Assembly (NCBI RefSeq): GCF_021130785.1
Contig: NW_025776784.1
Location: 110,088 to 174,087 of the forward strand
Direction of reading: 5' to 3'
Length of the DNA: 64,000 nucleotides
Source: Homalodisca vitripennis
Taxonomy: Eukaryota > Arthropoda > Insecta > Hemiptera > Cicadellidae
A program made the translations under genes and the position numbers. This document shows positions 11,295-22,215 of the stretch, piece after piece. The first letter of the stretch is position 1. Every line of letters begins with the position of its first letter. Below the pieces are notes generated by a model, which worked only from the letters and a program-made list of their open reading frames with translations, was not told the origin of the DNA and searched no databases.

Positions 11295-11734
11295 GAGTAT
11301 ATATGGTATGTATGGCTATTATGCATAATGATAAATTGAATAGCCAAAGTGATAAATTATTAAAAAATAGTAACTAAAGCCATGTGGCTAAAGGCATGAT
11401 CTGAGCTTGAGATAAGGAACTATATCGGGATGTTTTTTCTTCTTCACGCCGAGAAATGAAGGTTGGGGTTTGTTTCCGTGGCATTTATGTTTGGAATTTT
11501 CCGTTTCAAATCTTCTAACATGATCTGAGCATGGGGAAAGTACTGATTGGAAATACCCCAGGCCAGAAGTGCGAGCTTTGGTGGAGCAATCGGCGAAAAT
11601 AAAAACCATCCTTCATGATATTGTATTTTTTTTGACTCGTGTAATTGTATATATAATATATTATGATATATATATATAGTATGTATGACTATTATGCATA
11701 ATGACTAAATTTGGTAGCCAAAGTGATAAATTAT
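11295..11734. repeat. Pair of about 57-66-bp direct repeats flanking a 320-bp segment
   Basis: The 11295-11360 block (GTATGTATGGCTATTATGCA, then TAATGATAAATTGAATAGCC and AAAGTGATAAATTAT) recurs at 11678-11734 with a few substitutions. Inside, ATGATCTGAGC appears at about 11396 and 11520. The arrangement could be an old tandem duplication or a miniature element with direct terminal repeats. Confidence 0.65.
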
Positions 11735-11836
11735 GCATTCATGTGACTCCAGGTTTCGTTCGATCGGTTATTTGCATAAATTGGCCTAATGGCAATATTT
11801 CGGCGAGTTTTAAAATTTACGATAGTTGTATTACAG

Positions 11837-11966
11837 GAATGAGTACAGTCACAACATGACAGCATCAATACTTGGTGCGCATCCACGTGATGTTGTAGCG
11901 TGTGAGAGATTAGTGAGATCCAGCGACTGTACCAACGACTGCCATCAGAGTCAAGAGAGTCATTAA
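11837..11966 (+). CDS. Candidate terminal coding exon, unknown protein
   Basis: After TAGTTGTATTACAG (AG at 11835-11836) an open segment of one base plus 42 codons ends at TAA (11964-11966). It reads NEYSHNMTASILGAHPRD, then VVACERLVRSSDC and TNDCHQSQESH. It is markedly richer in G+C than its surroundings and uses varied codons, which is why I list it despite its length. It holds three cysteines and many polar residues. An ATG at 11856 would also allow an independent 36-residue small ORF. An AATAAA lies downstream near 12212. The pyrimidine tract before the acceptor is modest. I do not recognise a family. Confidence 0.35.
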
Positions 11967-13595
11967 TGCCAACGTTACTGCACTGGCCCTAGAAATGTAG
12001 CATGCTCTAGCCAAATAATGACTAGTAACATTAATTCCTTACACAGAGTACACAATGTAAATGGTGTCCATGTAGAGAGTAACAATGAGCCTTGTATAGT
12101 CACTATTATTTTATTTTCAAAATGTAACATTCAGCCGTCTATATGAATCTCTAAATATTGGTGGGTTTTGAAAACATATTATTAGAAACAACATAATATT
12201 AAGTAGTGACCAAATAAAAAAAATTTGTATTTATAATGCAGTAAGACACGAGCTACAGAAATAGTGATATTTTATTTTTGGAACGTACAGAAAGGCACAT
12301 CCTCCCATTAGTTTTTAACGTTTCAGTTTTTACCACTCTTTATCTTTAATGAGTAATTAAGATGGGTTAGAAATAAAAGTTTAAAAAGTACGCAAGATTG
12401 ACTCTACATTTTAAAGCTCTTAATAACATAAGGAGAGTGGTATAATTGTTTTTGTTTCTAAGTGGAATCTAACGTAGCATTGAACTGAAGGTATAGTATT
12501 TAAATTTGAAGTGTTCAAAAAAAGTTGTTTTTGTGTCGATGGTTTTTCTACTTCTAATTTGAGGTATTATTCAATGCATCATCCAATTAAAATTTTTTGA
12601 GTTTCCTCCAAACAGAATTACGGGAAGAGCAGGCGATTTTTTTAAAATATTTTAGCCCTTAGTAAGATGCTATTTATCAGAAATTCTTCATCTGTTCAAA
12701 ATTTAAGTGAAACCAAAGTCGATCCAGACGTCAACTTCCTGGGGTTACTAACATGAGCATAAAACACAATCTGATAGCAATGATTTATAACCAGTAAATG
12801 ATACTTCTAGGTCTTGCTGTAGAATCGTGCTATAACTATGTTCCATTAACTTTTCTGTTGGTGGAATTCTGTAGAAGTAGTCAGTTAATTCCAAGTGAGT
12901 CTTATGTCTTGTAAAATGTACTATTATGATGGAATAAATTAATTCATTCTCAAGTAGGTGGTATTTTAGTGAACACGTACGTATTTGTAAATGTATCTAT
13001 TAAGAGGGATGCAACTGATTAGGGTTGTCAGACGTTAAAGTCCACACAGGTAAAACATTTCCTGATTTCTAACTTTGCCTTGAAATAAACCTCGATATAC
13101 CTCACCAGTATTTAACTCTACTGATATGCTGTTGCTATGAAACATTCACCTGCGAAATTATGGCCTTTAGTTTCAGCTTCCTCAACAGATAACACTGAAA
13201 GCAGGTCTAATTCAACACTATACTTGTCAGCTTTCGTTTTTACAACCATTCACACACATTTCTCACCTATCAACCTTCTTAATGAGCTTTCACTTCTTTC
13301 CAAAATACGTTTTACGTACATTGTACACATTTTTAATGGATAGTTTTAGTTTTGTTTAAATAAAACAGAAACATGGTAAACGCTTTGCTGTAACACGCTT
13401 CAATGTTTCTGTGAAAACGTTTTATAAACAATGCAGATTTTATTTAGACTTAATTCAAGATTTTAGAACGTCCAGAAAAATGTTATTTCATCATTATTCT
13501 TGCAGTATTGAGAAAGTAAGTATGTTTTATTTAATCTCCCTCACACTTACTCATGAATAATACCAATATGAATTTCGGGGGAGCCAGAGTACTTT
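11967..13595. other. Non-coding, nothing recognised
   Basis: AT-rich sequence without a credible exon. The open frame at 13137-13343 shows no splice context or domain. Confidence 0.5.
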
Positions 13596-13680
13596 ATTGT
13601 CTGAACGTTTAGAGAAGCCTCTCCCGCCAGTTATTAACGGGGAAAAACTATTTTTGTCCGTCTGTACGCAAGATTAGTGT
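13596..13680 (+). repeat. Interspersed family A, 5' fragment
   Basis: CTGAACGTTTAGAGAAGCCT followed by TTTTTGTCCGTCTGTACGCA matches the family A start (CTGAGCGTTAGCGAAGCC and TGTCTGTCCGCACG). The rest of the element is absent or unrecognisable. Confidence 0.45.
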
Positions 13681-14089
13681 CGAACCAGTTAAATTAGAGG
13701 GTTGGAATTTGGTGTGAAACTTCCTTCTCTACAACCTCTACATCGGTATTGAAATTGGTAAACATAGGCACTCCGCGAGTATCGACTTTTGTACGCCAAA
13801 AAGTGACTCCAGTTACAATGGTATTTAGGTAATGATGTCGACAACGAGGAAACAGAATATACAATTTAGTAAACAAACAAAGTTTACTAATTGGTATACT
13901 AACTTAAATTGTATGGAAACAACACACATTACAGAATAAATTCTTAAACATGTTCTACCACTTCTATAATCATTATTACATTAGCAGTAGAGGCCAGTTT
14001 AATTTAATACAATGTCGTTTTAAATTGTGCGCGTTCAACGAAACAAAAATAAATCACAACACTACTATACGGATTTGTACAACACGGTC

Positions 14090-14282
14090 TTAACGTTGTA
14101 CCGATTGTAATTCTGGGGTAATTGGATTACCGGTGGAAGGAGTAGGCCCAGAAGAATGATAAGGACTGGACAGTACAAAGGAGACTTCTATCAGCGAGGC
14201 GCGCATCGCAGATGGGAGTGTTTGATAACGAAATTGAGAGGTGGGGTGAGGTAGACGTGCCGTACCTCCCGTCTCAGTTGAT
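14090..14282 (-). CDS. Candidate terminal coding exon, unknown protein
   Basis: On the minus strand, GACTCGTTACTGCTTCTACAG is a pyrimidine-rich acceptor. One base plus 64 codons follow and end in TAA at 14090. The product begins STETGGTARLPHPTSQFRYQ, continues TLPSAMRASLIEVSFVLSSP and ends TPELQSVQR. It is rich in Ser, Thr and Pro, as expected of a low-complexity C-terminal tail. Codon third positions are GC-richer than in neighbouring DNA, a coding-like signal. No AATAAA is evident on the minus strand just downstream. I cannot assign a family, and the parent gene would lie to the right. Confidence 0.35.
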
Positions 14283-16460
14283 CTGTAGAAGCAGTAACGA
14301 GTCAAGTCTTTGAAAGTGCTTAGAGTTATTCTTGCTAATCGTCATCGAACCTGCGGGTAAGTGAACTTTTTAACTGGAGTCCAGTCAATATTCATTCTTA
14401 ATTATTTTGAATAATTTTGGGAAAAGAAATATTGTAAAAATTATATTTAATGGGAATTTAGGAACTTATCCTTTTGATCTGTGCAATATAAATTTTGTTG
14501 GTGCAGTGAGCACATGTATATAAAATGTTATGTAAAAATACTAAAAGAGTTTTGTGGTTGTTACAGATGCTTTCAGCAATATTAAATTCTAACACTGATC
14601 CTATAATGAGAAAGAACATTATAGCATATTAATTACTCCAGTTCTTTTGCTTGTTATTCTTGTTATTGAAAGTGTGCTTCTGCCCGGTCCAATTTTGAGT
14701 TCATTACCTGTCTAATTATAGACCCGTGTTAACCAGGATTAAAGTATCTTTAGGGGATCTTGAAATTTACACGGCATAATTTATAATGTTGGCTTACTTT
14801 ACAAAACTGTTTTTTAAAATGTTACCATAAATCTGTTGAAATAATTTAGTTAAAAATGATTTGGCTAATGCTCTCATAGAAAGAGAAAGTTCCTCACTGA
14901 CAAGTCGAGTATTAAAATAAGCCTAATTAAAAACAAAATTAGTTTTATAAAGGAATATACATTAAATTATTATACAGTTATTTTCAATGACACAGATCTA
15001 CACGATTAACTCGTGTGGTATGATATACACCTTAACACCCATTATGTTAAACACAACTCAACGGCAGTTGGAAAGCCTGGTACAAGTCCGGAACAAAACA
15101 GTCACAGATACAATTATTATTTGCTTCCGCCAGGAAAGTGATTGAGATCAGACAAACGATAAGCTAACAGCTGATAAACAGAAACAGTATTAAAGTTAAA
15201 CAAACTTTGACACGTCTCGAGCTTTGGATTGCTTTTAAAGTCTAGTTAACTTCATGAACTAAGATGTTCCCTGACTTCTCCTCGGAAAGTTGAGTTGTAA
15301 CTTTGTACTTAGTATTTTACCTAATGAAGACTTCTCTTGAAATGATAAGATTTTAAACTAGTATTGCGTGATTACTGCATTAATCGTTAGATTTCGTTTA
15401 CAATATCAAATTAGAATACACATGATTAGTAATCCTAATTTTATTGTTAGCTAGAAAATTCAGAATTTCATTTTAGGTGTGGATTTAGATTAGGTTTAGC
15501 TTTGGAGGATAAACATTTCTTTTATTTTGACTCAGGTTTAGAACGTGACAGGATAATGTCAGAAGAAAACGCTCACTAAATAAAGTACACGACAGTTAGA
15601 AATTTTGATATATAAAACATTGGTTTTTTATAAAGGTTAGGATTTTATGTAAAATTGGCATTCAGAATTTCAGAATTGTTCCTTTAATAATTATTTTTAA
15701 CAGAAACACACGGGATACCAACTCTGCTTATTTGCAATGCACTAACACAAGAATGCGGTTTAAAGTACATACTTTACAACTGGACATCTGCTCTGGAACC
15801 TTGGGTTCACAAGACATATCGGAAGCAGGACTTTATGAGTAGAAATGTATCGATGTAAAACAGCTGGTTAGACATGTTTGGACATGATTGTCTTGTTACA
15901 AATCTAAACCACACAATATGATTTACAAGCATGAGCACCAGAACGCAAGCTCGTATGATGACTGGCAATTGAAACTGAGCATCAAATTAGAGCAGCTCAC
16001 AATGCACCGTTGTCTCATGTAATGCTAACACAATTGATCACAGTGCGATCAAGAAGTTTGTTAGTAAATTGCAGTTTGTAACTTGCAGGCGGTGCCAGAG
16101 TCGCAGTACAATGGGAACTTGTTAGTCTTGATAGATTATCCTTATGGAGTCTGTGTTAGACTTAGTTCCAGTACAATATGTTATGTTTTTCTTTGAAAAG
16201 GTATCTTATTATGGGTAGATTAAATGAGTATAGCTTAATAGTTTTATATATGGTATGAAACGGGTTGAACTGTTTAACACAATTACTTAATATTTTTTAT
16301 AATTCTTATAAAACTGAACTTTAAAATATTTGGTTTTTTTAAGATTTGTTATTGAGGATGATTTATTTAAAAGGATAATAGGATTGTGACATTTTCCATC
16401 GCTATGTGGCCAGTTCATTGCCACATTTTTTGGTTTTAAATTTTTGAGTGCATATCATAA
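14283..16460. other. Non-coding; scattered GC-richer patches
   Basis: CCTGCGGGTAAGT at about 14350 resembles a splice donor after a short non-coding exon on the + strand, but nothing supports transcription. The segment 15700-16140 is less AT-rich yet has stops in all frames at short spacing. Confidence 0.4.
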
Positions 16461-16464
16461 GGTT

Positions 16465-16520
16465 TTTACACCTGAGGAAGAGAGAAGATTTTTTTCCTCA
16501 AAACGCAGTGTTTTATTTAA
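16465..16520 (+). repeat. Family B motif (CACCTGAGGAAG ... AAACGCAGTGTT)
   Basis: ACACCTGAGGAAGAGAGAAG and then CTCAAAACGCAGTGTTTTA. Related copies are at about 2645 (+), 29570-29620 (-) and 53838-53890 (+). It is probably the conserved 3' tail of a retrotransposon family; the class is not shown by the sequence. Confidence 0.45.
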
Positions 16521-17085
16521 TTAACATATAATGGTGGACAGTTTCTAAATACTGTTATTTTTTAACACTTGTTTATTTACCTAAATATGTTAAAAAAATA
16601 AATATTAAAAATATTCACCTTTCGGATTTAGGATTAGCCATTCATTTCAGATCATCAACATGCCAAGTAATAAAGAACCGATACACACATATTCTACCAA
16701 GTAGTGTTATACTACGTCTCAATCAAGCATATATCTATCTACCTTGAAGTTTTTGAGATTAAATCCTGACCTTTTAAATGTATGTTCAAGTGGCACACTG
16801 ATATGCGGGAAAAACATGTAGGACGTCAACAGACCTCTGATCTATTGGATAGACGAGAGATCTCTCATCCAGGATGCCAGTGAAGAAGGGTAAGCAGGAT
16901 CAGAACCAAAGAAACATGACGAGCTACACATCATTGGAGGTGATTGATGAATATCTGACGTAACAAAGCAACGTGAATAAGTAGGTAGGCGTCGTTATGG
17001 GCGGCAAATTTACTTTGTTACCACATGTTCTTTACATTAAAAACCACTTATGAAAACGTATCTAAGCATACAATTTTGCAGCTCA

Positions 17086-17191
17086 ATCGGGAGCTGTCTG
17101 TAATTCGTTGAAGGAGTACTTCGCCTACGTACAGCCTCTGCTGCAGTATAGGATCCTTGCCTGGGACAGGGGCTCTACGTGTTTGTACTAG
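17086..17191 (+). pseudogene. LINE reverse transcriptase fragment (C-terminal part)
   Basis: The frame reads SGAVCNSLKEYFAYVQPLLQ then YRILAWD and stops at 17189-17191. The block Y-x-x-x-x-x-L-L-x-Y-x-I-L-x-W is typical of the region after the RT thumb in Jockey/CR1-like non-LTR elements. Flanking frames are too broken to extend it safely. It is a short, dead relic. Confidence 0.5.
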
Positions 17192-18479
17192 AGCTGCTAT
17201 GTGTTCCGCAAAGAAGCATAATTAAACCCATATTAGTAAAGGAGAATTAATAGTCCACTAATGCACTCTTTTAAGAATTTCCAGTCATAAATATTCGCCA
17301 GTAGTACATTCAAGCTCACTTAATTTTTATTCGTTTCAACAGTCAAGAAATATCTTTTTATATGTCTTATTACAGAATAAATGTTCACTTAACTGGCCTA
17401 GCTGCAATTTAGGAAGCTTAAGTTCATATTACATTGTGCATCAGGTGTACCGCAGATTGGCTGTAGCAATAATTGAAGCGTCGCTGTGTACAGGCGGAAG
17501 GTCCGTAAGTGGCTGTTCCGTATCGGTGCTGCTACTGCAGAGATGCTGATACAATCTCCGTACAATCATCACCTGTAATTCTTTTTCAATTAATAATTTC
17601 TCCCTTAAATGTAGATTTTCCATATTTTAGTTCATAATTATAAATTTCAAGATTTGCAGTAATTTCTCCATTGATATTAATTAACTAACGTTTATTATCT
17701 ATATTTTAAAGATTTTAAATAAAGTTTTTACATAACAGTTAACTTTAATTTGCTTCTGTATTTTTATTTTTTTTTTAATTAAAAATATAATTATAATTGA
17801 TTTATATTTAATATTACTATAATCTATGGTTGTTACTTTTAACTATAAACAAACAAAACTAATTTCAGTAACTTAAGCAATGGTCAATACATATATTTTG
17901 TATAAGACCCATCTCTGCACACAGTCAATTGATCTATGAAGTGATCTGAACAATTCCTTTCATTGTTGTTGTAATTTCTTATGTAAATTTAAATGTACAG
18001 TAAATATGTTTGTATTTTGTAAATAATTTAGAGTAGTGGCACTCCAAAAAATTGTGTTTAAGGCAGATCTAGTTTTTTTAATGAGTAATTAACAAATGCA
18101 ACATAGTACTAAAGAGGTCGACGGAACATCTTTTGCCGTTTAAGTCTTTGGAGAAGTCATACAAGTTATGTTATAATGATCTATCTTATTCTTGAAACAA
18201 TACACCAACAAAATAACTTCTTTACACGTTACGTCAAACTTATGATAAAATTTCAAACACAATGTTTTTGTTGGCCGTTTTAGTGAAAACTTTGCCTCGA
18301 GATAGCCTCTTGACCCTACCACGAGTGTAGTCCTCTCCTGGACGAAAAGTGATCTTTGTAACAACTTTCAATTTTTTAGGACCTTTCTGTGAAGAGGTAT
18401 TGCTCATAAGAAAAGACCCCGACATCGGTTCATTAATACTTATTGCCGATATCGGTATACTATGAAGCAATTTTTTTCA

Positions 18480-18845
18480 TATTTGAGTAATTTTCTCGCA
18501 AAAATATTTCATAACTCTCTGTATGTATGTCCGCACGATATCTCAAGAACGAACTTCCCTATAAAATTGACAGTTTGCATGAAGCTTTATTTCTATACAG
18601 ACGATATCAATTTCGATGATGGTGCATGTCTCTCCATGGAATTGGGCTGAGCGTAGACGAAAACGTTTACATTGGTCTTATGGGTAACCATGATGGAAAC
18701 ATGAAAATCATTGAATTAAGAAATTTTAAAAAAATATAACCACATGAAATAGTGACAAATGTGACTATATATTTGAAAATTTGTATACAACCTCAGTAAT
18801 ACCTGTTACACGACACGTGGTGTGACATACTCCTGCCTTGTTTTA
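18480..18845 (+). repeat. Interspersed family A copy, nearly full
   Basis: Shows TGTCCGCACGATATCTCAAG, GCATGAAGCTTTATTTCTA, GATGATGGTGCATGTCTCTC, GGGCTGAGCGTAGACGAAAA and the 3' hairpin block ACACGACACGTGGTGTGACA, followed by TACTCCTGCCTTGTTT. The first about 30 bases (GGCTGAGCGTTAGCGAAGCC) are degraded. Confidence 0.85.
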
Positions 18846-18973
18846 TTTTAAATACTTGAGCTGTCAATTGAAGTTATAATAATATATTCTAAAGGAAGAA
18901 TCACTTACATTTTAACGTATGTATATAGTTGTATCTTCTTACACTCTTTCTACATGCTGTTGAAAGATCGTGG

Positions 18974-19180
18974 TTAACTTCGATAAATAGTTAGAGCAGG
19001 ATAGAACACATGAGCCATGACGTCATAGCGGTAAGGTTCACGGACACGAGGAGAGAAAGTCTGGGCAACTCCATTCTCTAATGGACCGCTGAGAATGTTC
19101 CGGGTAAACCAGAGCTGGGCTTTTATTTCCACAGTCACCTCTTCATTGTTTTCCACCTCAATCCACACCCCACACGATAC
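18974..19180 (-). CDS. Candidate terminal exon, weakly integrin-alpha-like
   Basis: On the minus strand an acceptor (GTTCGGTCGACAG) opens a phase 0 exon of 68 codons plus TAA. It reads VSCGVWIEVENNEEVTVEIK then AQLWFTRNIL, and near the end PYRYDVMAHVFYPALTIYRS. Codon usage is balanced and unlike the AT-rich flanks, which makes this the most protein-like orphan frame in the window. The pattern C-x-V-...-E-x-V-x-V-x-I-x-A-x-LW resembles the membrane-proximal calf region of integrin alpha subunits. This is one motif judged by eye and could be wrong. If it were integrin, a transmembrane exon should follow and none does, so it would be a truncated paralogue, a pseudogene, or an exon ending at an internal donor such as CC|GTGAAC. 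Confidence 0.4.
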   Translation of the reverse strand, partial: VSCGVWIEVENNEEVTVEIKAQLWFTRNILSGPLENGVAQTFSPRVREPYRYDVMAHVFYPALTIYRS

Positions 19181-21817
19181 CTGTCGACCGAACGTATTTT
19201 GTGTTGTGTTTTACACGAAAAATATTATTTAGAACTTTGAAATGATTTGATATAAATATTTTGTTGTGTAATTTAGTTCTAAAATTACGTGATGGTACGT
19301 TATGTGATACATTTATAATTAATTGACAGTGGCTGACAGCCATTTGTAATTGAATAAAGGAATCAACTAGATAAGACTGTATTGTTTTAATTGATACAAC
19401 ATGAAGAATTGTAAAGTTTTAAGTTATACAGTGTGTTTCAGACAACCTGACTGAAATGGCTAACTTCAGAGGTTTAGTTAAACAGACTTTCTTAGTAAAT
19501 CAACACCAAATCTATTTGTTTAAAATAATTTCAATTTTATAAGTAAGAAGAAATTATATTTAATTATATACAGAATAAAGCTTTTTATATATTTAATTTA
19601 ATAAAATTAAATTATATCAATGAATTATATAAATGTTTTAATTTTCAATGGGTTTAAAAACATCACCACGTATTTATTTCTCATACTAAAGAAAAATATA
19701 TAGTTCTTCATAATTGAAAATCCCTCATTTGATGGGACTTACTTCACACTGAAAGGTTATGATTAGCTGTCAAAAACAATCATCAGATACACAAAACACA
19801 TACAAATTGAGCTTCATAAATCGGCTACATAATAACGTGTTTTATTAAGTTGTCATACAAACTTTATAGCAACGATTATTGAGTGTGAAATATTTAAATG
19901 GACCATTGTGCCTTTTTCTAAAACAATATGATTATATGATTTAAAACAAATATCTTAGTAAGATTCTGTGATGTATGAAGACAAACATTTGAGACAGAAG
20001 GATACACAAAAGCCGAGTATTCCATTGAGATTCTGAACTAACCTGGGAACCGTTTGTAATTTGTAATAATAATTTGGCGTCTTAATTTCCTATATAGGAG
20101 TACAATGTAAACTGTCGCAAGTTAACCATAAATAGAGTTTTACATCAGCCTCAGTTTTACAATAGTGAGAGATAAAAAGAAATGTAAATGTAAATTTTCC
20201 TTTAATTTTATTTGGCTTACGCCCCACTTCCTATCTAAAATTTTATGGTTAGGGGCATTTGATATTAACAAAAGTAATTTTACAATGCTGGAATATTTTT
20301 GCAAAAATACGGTTATTCATGGTATCATTTGAAAACTTACGTAATAAATTATTGACAATTATTTTCTTGTGTGGGTTCGCATCACAAGAGTGGCAATAAC
20401 ATAAAAAAAAACTATTTTCAACACACTTTAGACCACTATTTTGAAATGAATTCAAATTATAAAAAGGGTTATAATTATGATGCAAATAACTTTAAAATGA
20501 TGCACATTATGGCGTGTGTTTATATTTAAAAATTGTTAGATTCCGGCATGGTACCCTTGGTTGTTGCGAAACTCAGTATTTTTAGAGGGTTAAAACGATT
20601 AAAACAATTTCCTTTGGGTCGATTTGGGTCTGCTCGTAGCTGTTTAACCATTAGGAATTTGAGATGGGTCCCGGTGGTCAGAAACACACTGTATACCAAA
20701 GAGAGCAACTTGAACTACAACACATACCGTTTAGCACCTTTGTAATAATATCTTACAAATAATTATTAAGTAATCAAATAAGCTATAGAAAACGGATAAA
20801 AGATTTATTGCCTTTAAATACTTTAATACTTACCAATCATTTAGAAAGGATTGTTTGAAAACGGAACCTATTGTTACTTTGACTCTTGCAGTTCATATTT
20901 GACTTTGTATAGCTGTGAGTGGCTCTGACTGAATCAGACACTATAGAATCATATGTCTAGACTATTATATCATTGGCTACCTCATATATACTAATGGATT
21001 ACGTATTCATTATGAATAAAAGAGTCCGGTAATATGTTAAAATGTGCTACGTACGGGTATACCAAACTATCAAGTACATAAAGGTTATTGCATTTGAGTA
21101 ATTATGCATCACTATTATCTAAATAATTTCGTATATATTAAACTAGATTTCATTTTTCAAAATTTAAAATTGGTTATAAAAAATAAAAATTATATTTAAT
21201 CGGTAATACGATCGACTATGTAGGTCAAATTTTTTACATAATTTTTCTCTGTATTTTATGCAAAGGTATCTTTTTGAATATTTATTTTGAAACCATAAAA
21301 AGAACGGGCGAAATCTCATAGATGATTTCAGTGTTTGAGATTTATATATAAAGTCACTTAGTGTAATTATATAGCATCAATAATAGGTAAAATAAATGGC
21401 ATACGTTAAAAACAATATTACAGTGAATAATTTGACTTTATGAATATCCAATTCATTTAAACTAGGTTACATCAGCAATGACAAATTATTTACACCAGTG
21501 AAAGGTAATAGGTAATAGGCATGTAAATAACAATGCAAACGCAAACACAAAGTAAGTATCACATATATTAAGCTGAACACAATGTTAATTACTCAGTATT
21601 CTGTTCTGTTCAATGATCCCACATAATCTGTTGTAATTGTGGTGAATATTCATTGTCTATTCTGTGCTTGTAAACTCAACAAATAGAGTAAAAACCGTTA
21701 TTACACGTTGAATTGTTTTGTTATGAATCCTTGTTTGCTGAAACGTAAATGTTTAAAAATAATTTTAATACGATAAAAAATATATTATGTTATAAATAAA
21801 TGTATGCTGTTTTTATT
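19181..21817. other. Non-coding, nothing firmly recognised
   Basis: AT-rich. The patch 20526-20745 is less AT-rich and open on both strands (60-70 residues), with no recognisable domain or splice context. It may be an unidentified repeat. Confidence 0.4.
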
Positions 21818-22215
21818 AGCTGAGCACTAGCGAAGCCTTTCATTTTAGGGACTGGAATAATGTGTTTCTCTCTGTTCAAACGGTATTTCGAGAATGCACT
21901 TACCTACAGACTTGAAATTTTGCACGAAGTTTAAGTTGTATGTAATCAAAATCGAGTTTGATAATGGTGCAAGTCACTTCATGAGATTTGGCTGAGCGTT
22001 GGTGAAAATTTTGTATTTGTATGATGAGTAATCATGGTGGCAAAAAGAAAATCGCATAATGAATAAATTGTCGAACACATTGAGTAAAATCATATGAAAT
22101 TTTAAAATGTGACATAGTAGCTTAATTAAATGAGCTAAAGATTTAAAATATTTGATATAACTTCAACGAAGCCTGTTACGCGACACGTAGTGTGGCGTAC
22201 TCCTAAGTTGTTATC
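21818..22215 (+). repeat. Interspersed family A copy, full length
   Basis: This copy keeps all blocks in order. The start is AGCTGAGCACTAGCGAAGCC, then ACTTGAAATTTTGCACGAAG and TTTGATAATGGTGCAAGTCA. The internal repeat of the start is TTTGGCTGAGCGTTGGTGAA. AAATTTTAAAATGTGACATA and the 3' end GTTACGCGACACGTAGTGTG then GCGTACTCC complete it. It is the best reference copy here, at about 400 bp. Confidence 0.9.

Noticed and set aside
17441..17623. 60-residue minus-strand ORF with coding-like second half
   Set aside because: Its possible acceptor (AAAAGAATTACAG) lacks a pyrimidine tract and no domain is recognisable; kept out as undecidable.
18240..18470. 76-residue basic minus-strand ORF
   Set aside because: It overlaps another open frame and abuts a family A copy; no family or splice signal was seen.
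20526..20745. Two opposing 60-70-residue ORFs
   Set aside because: Both strands are equally open and neither shows a domain; probably an unidentified repeat.
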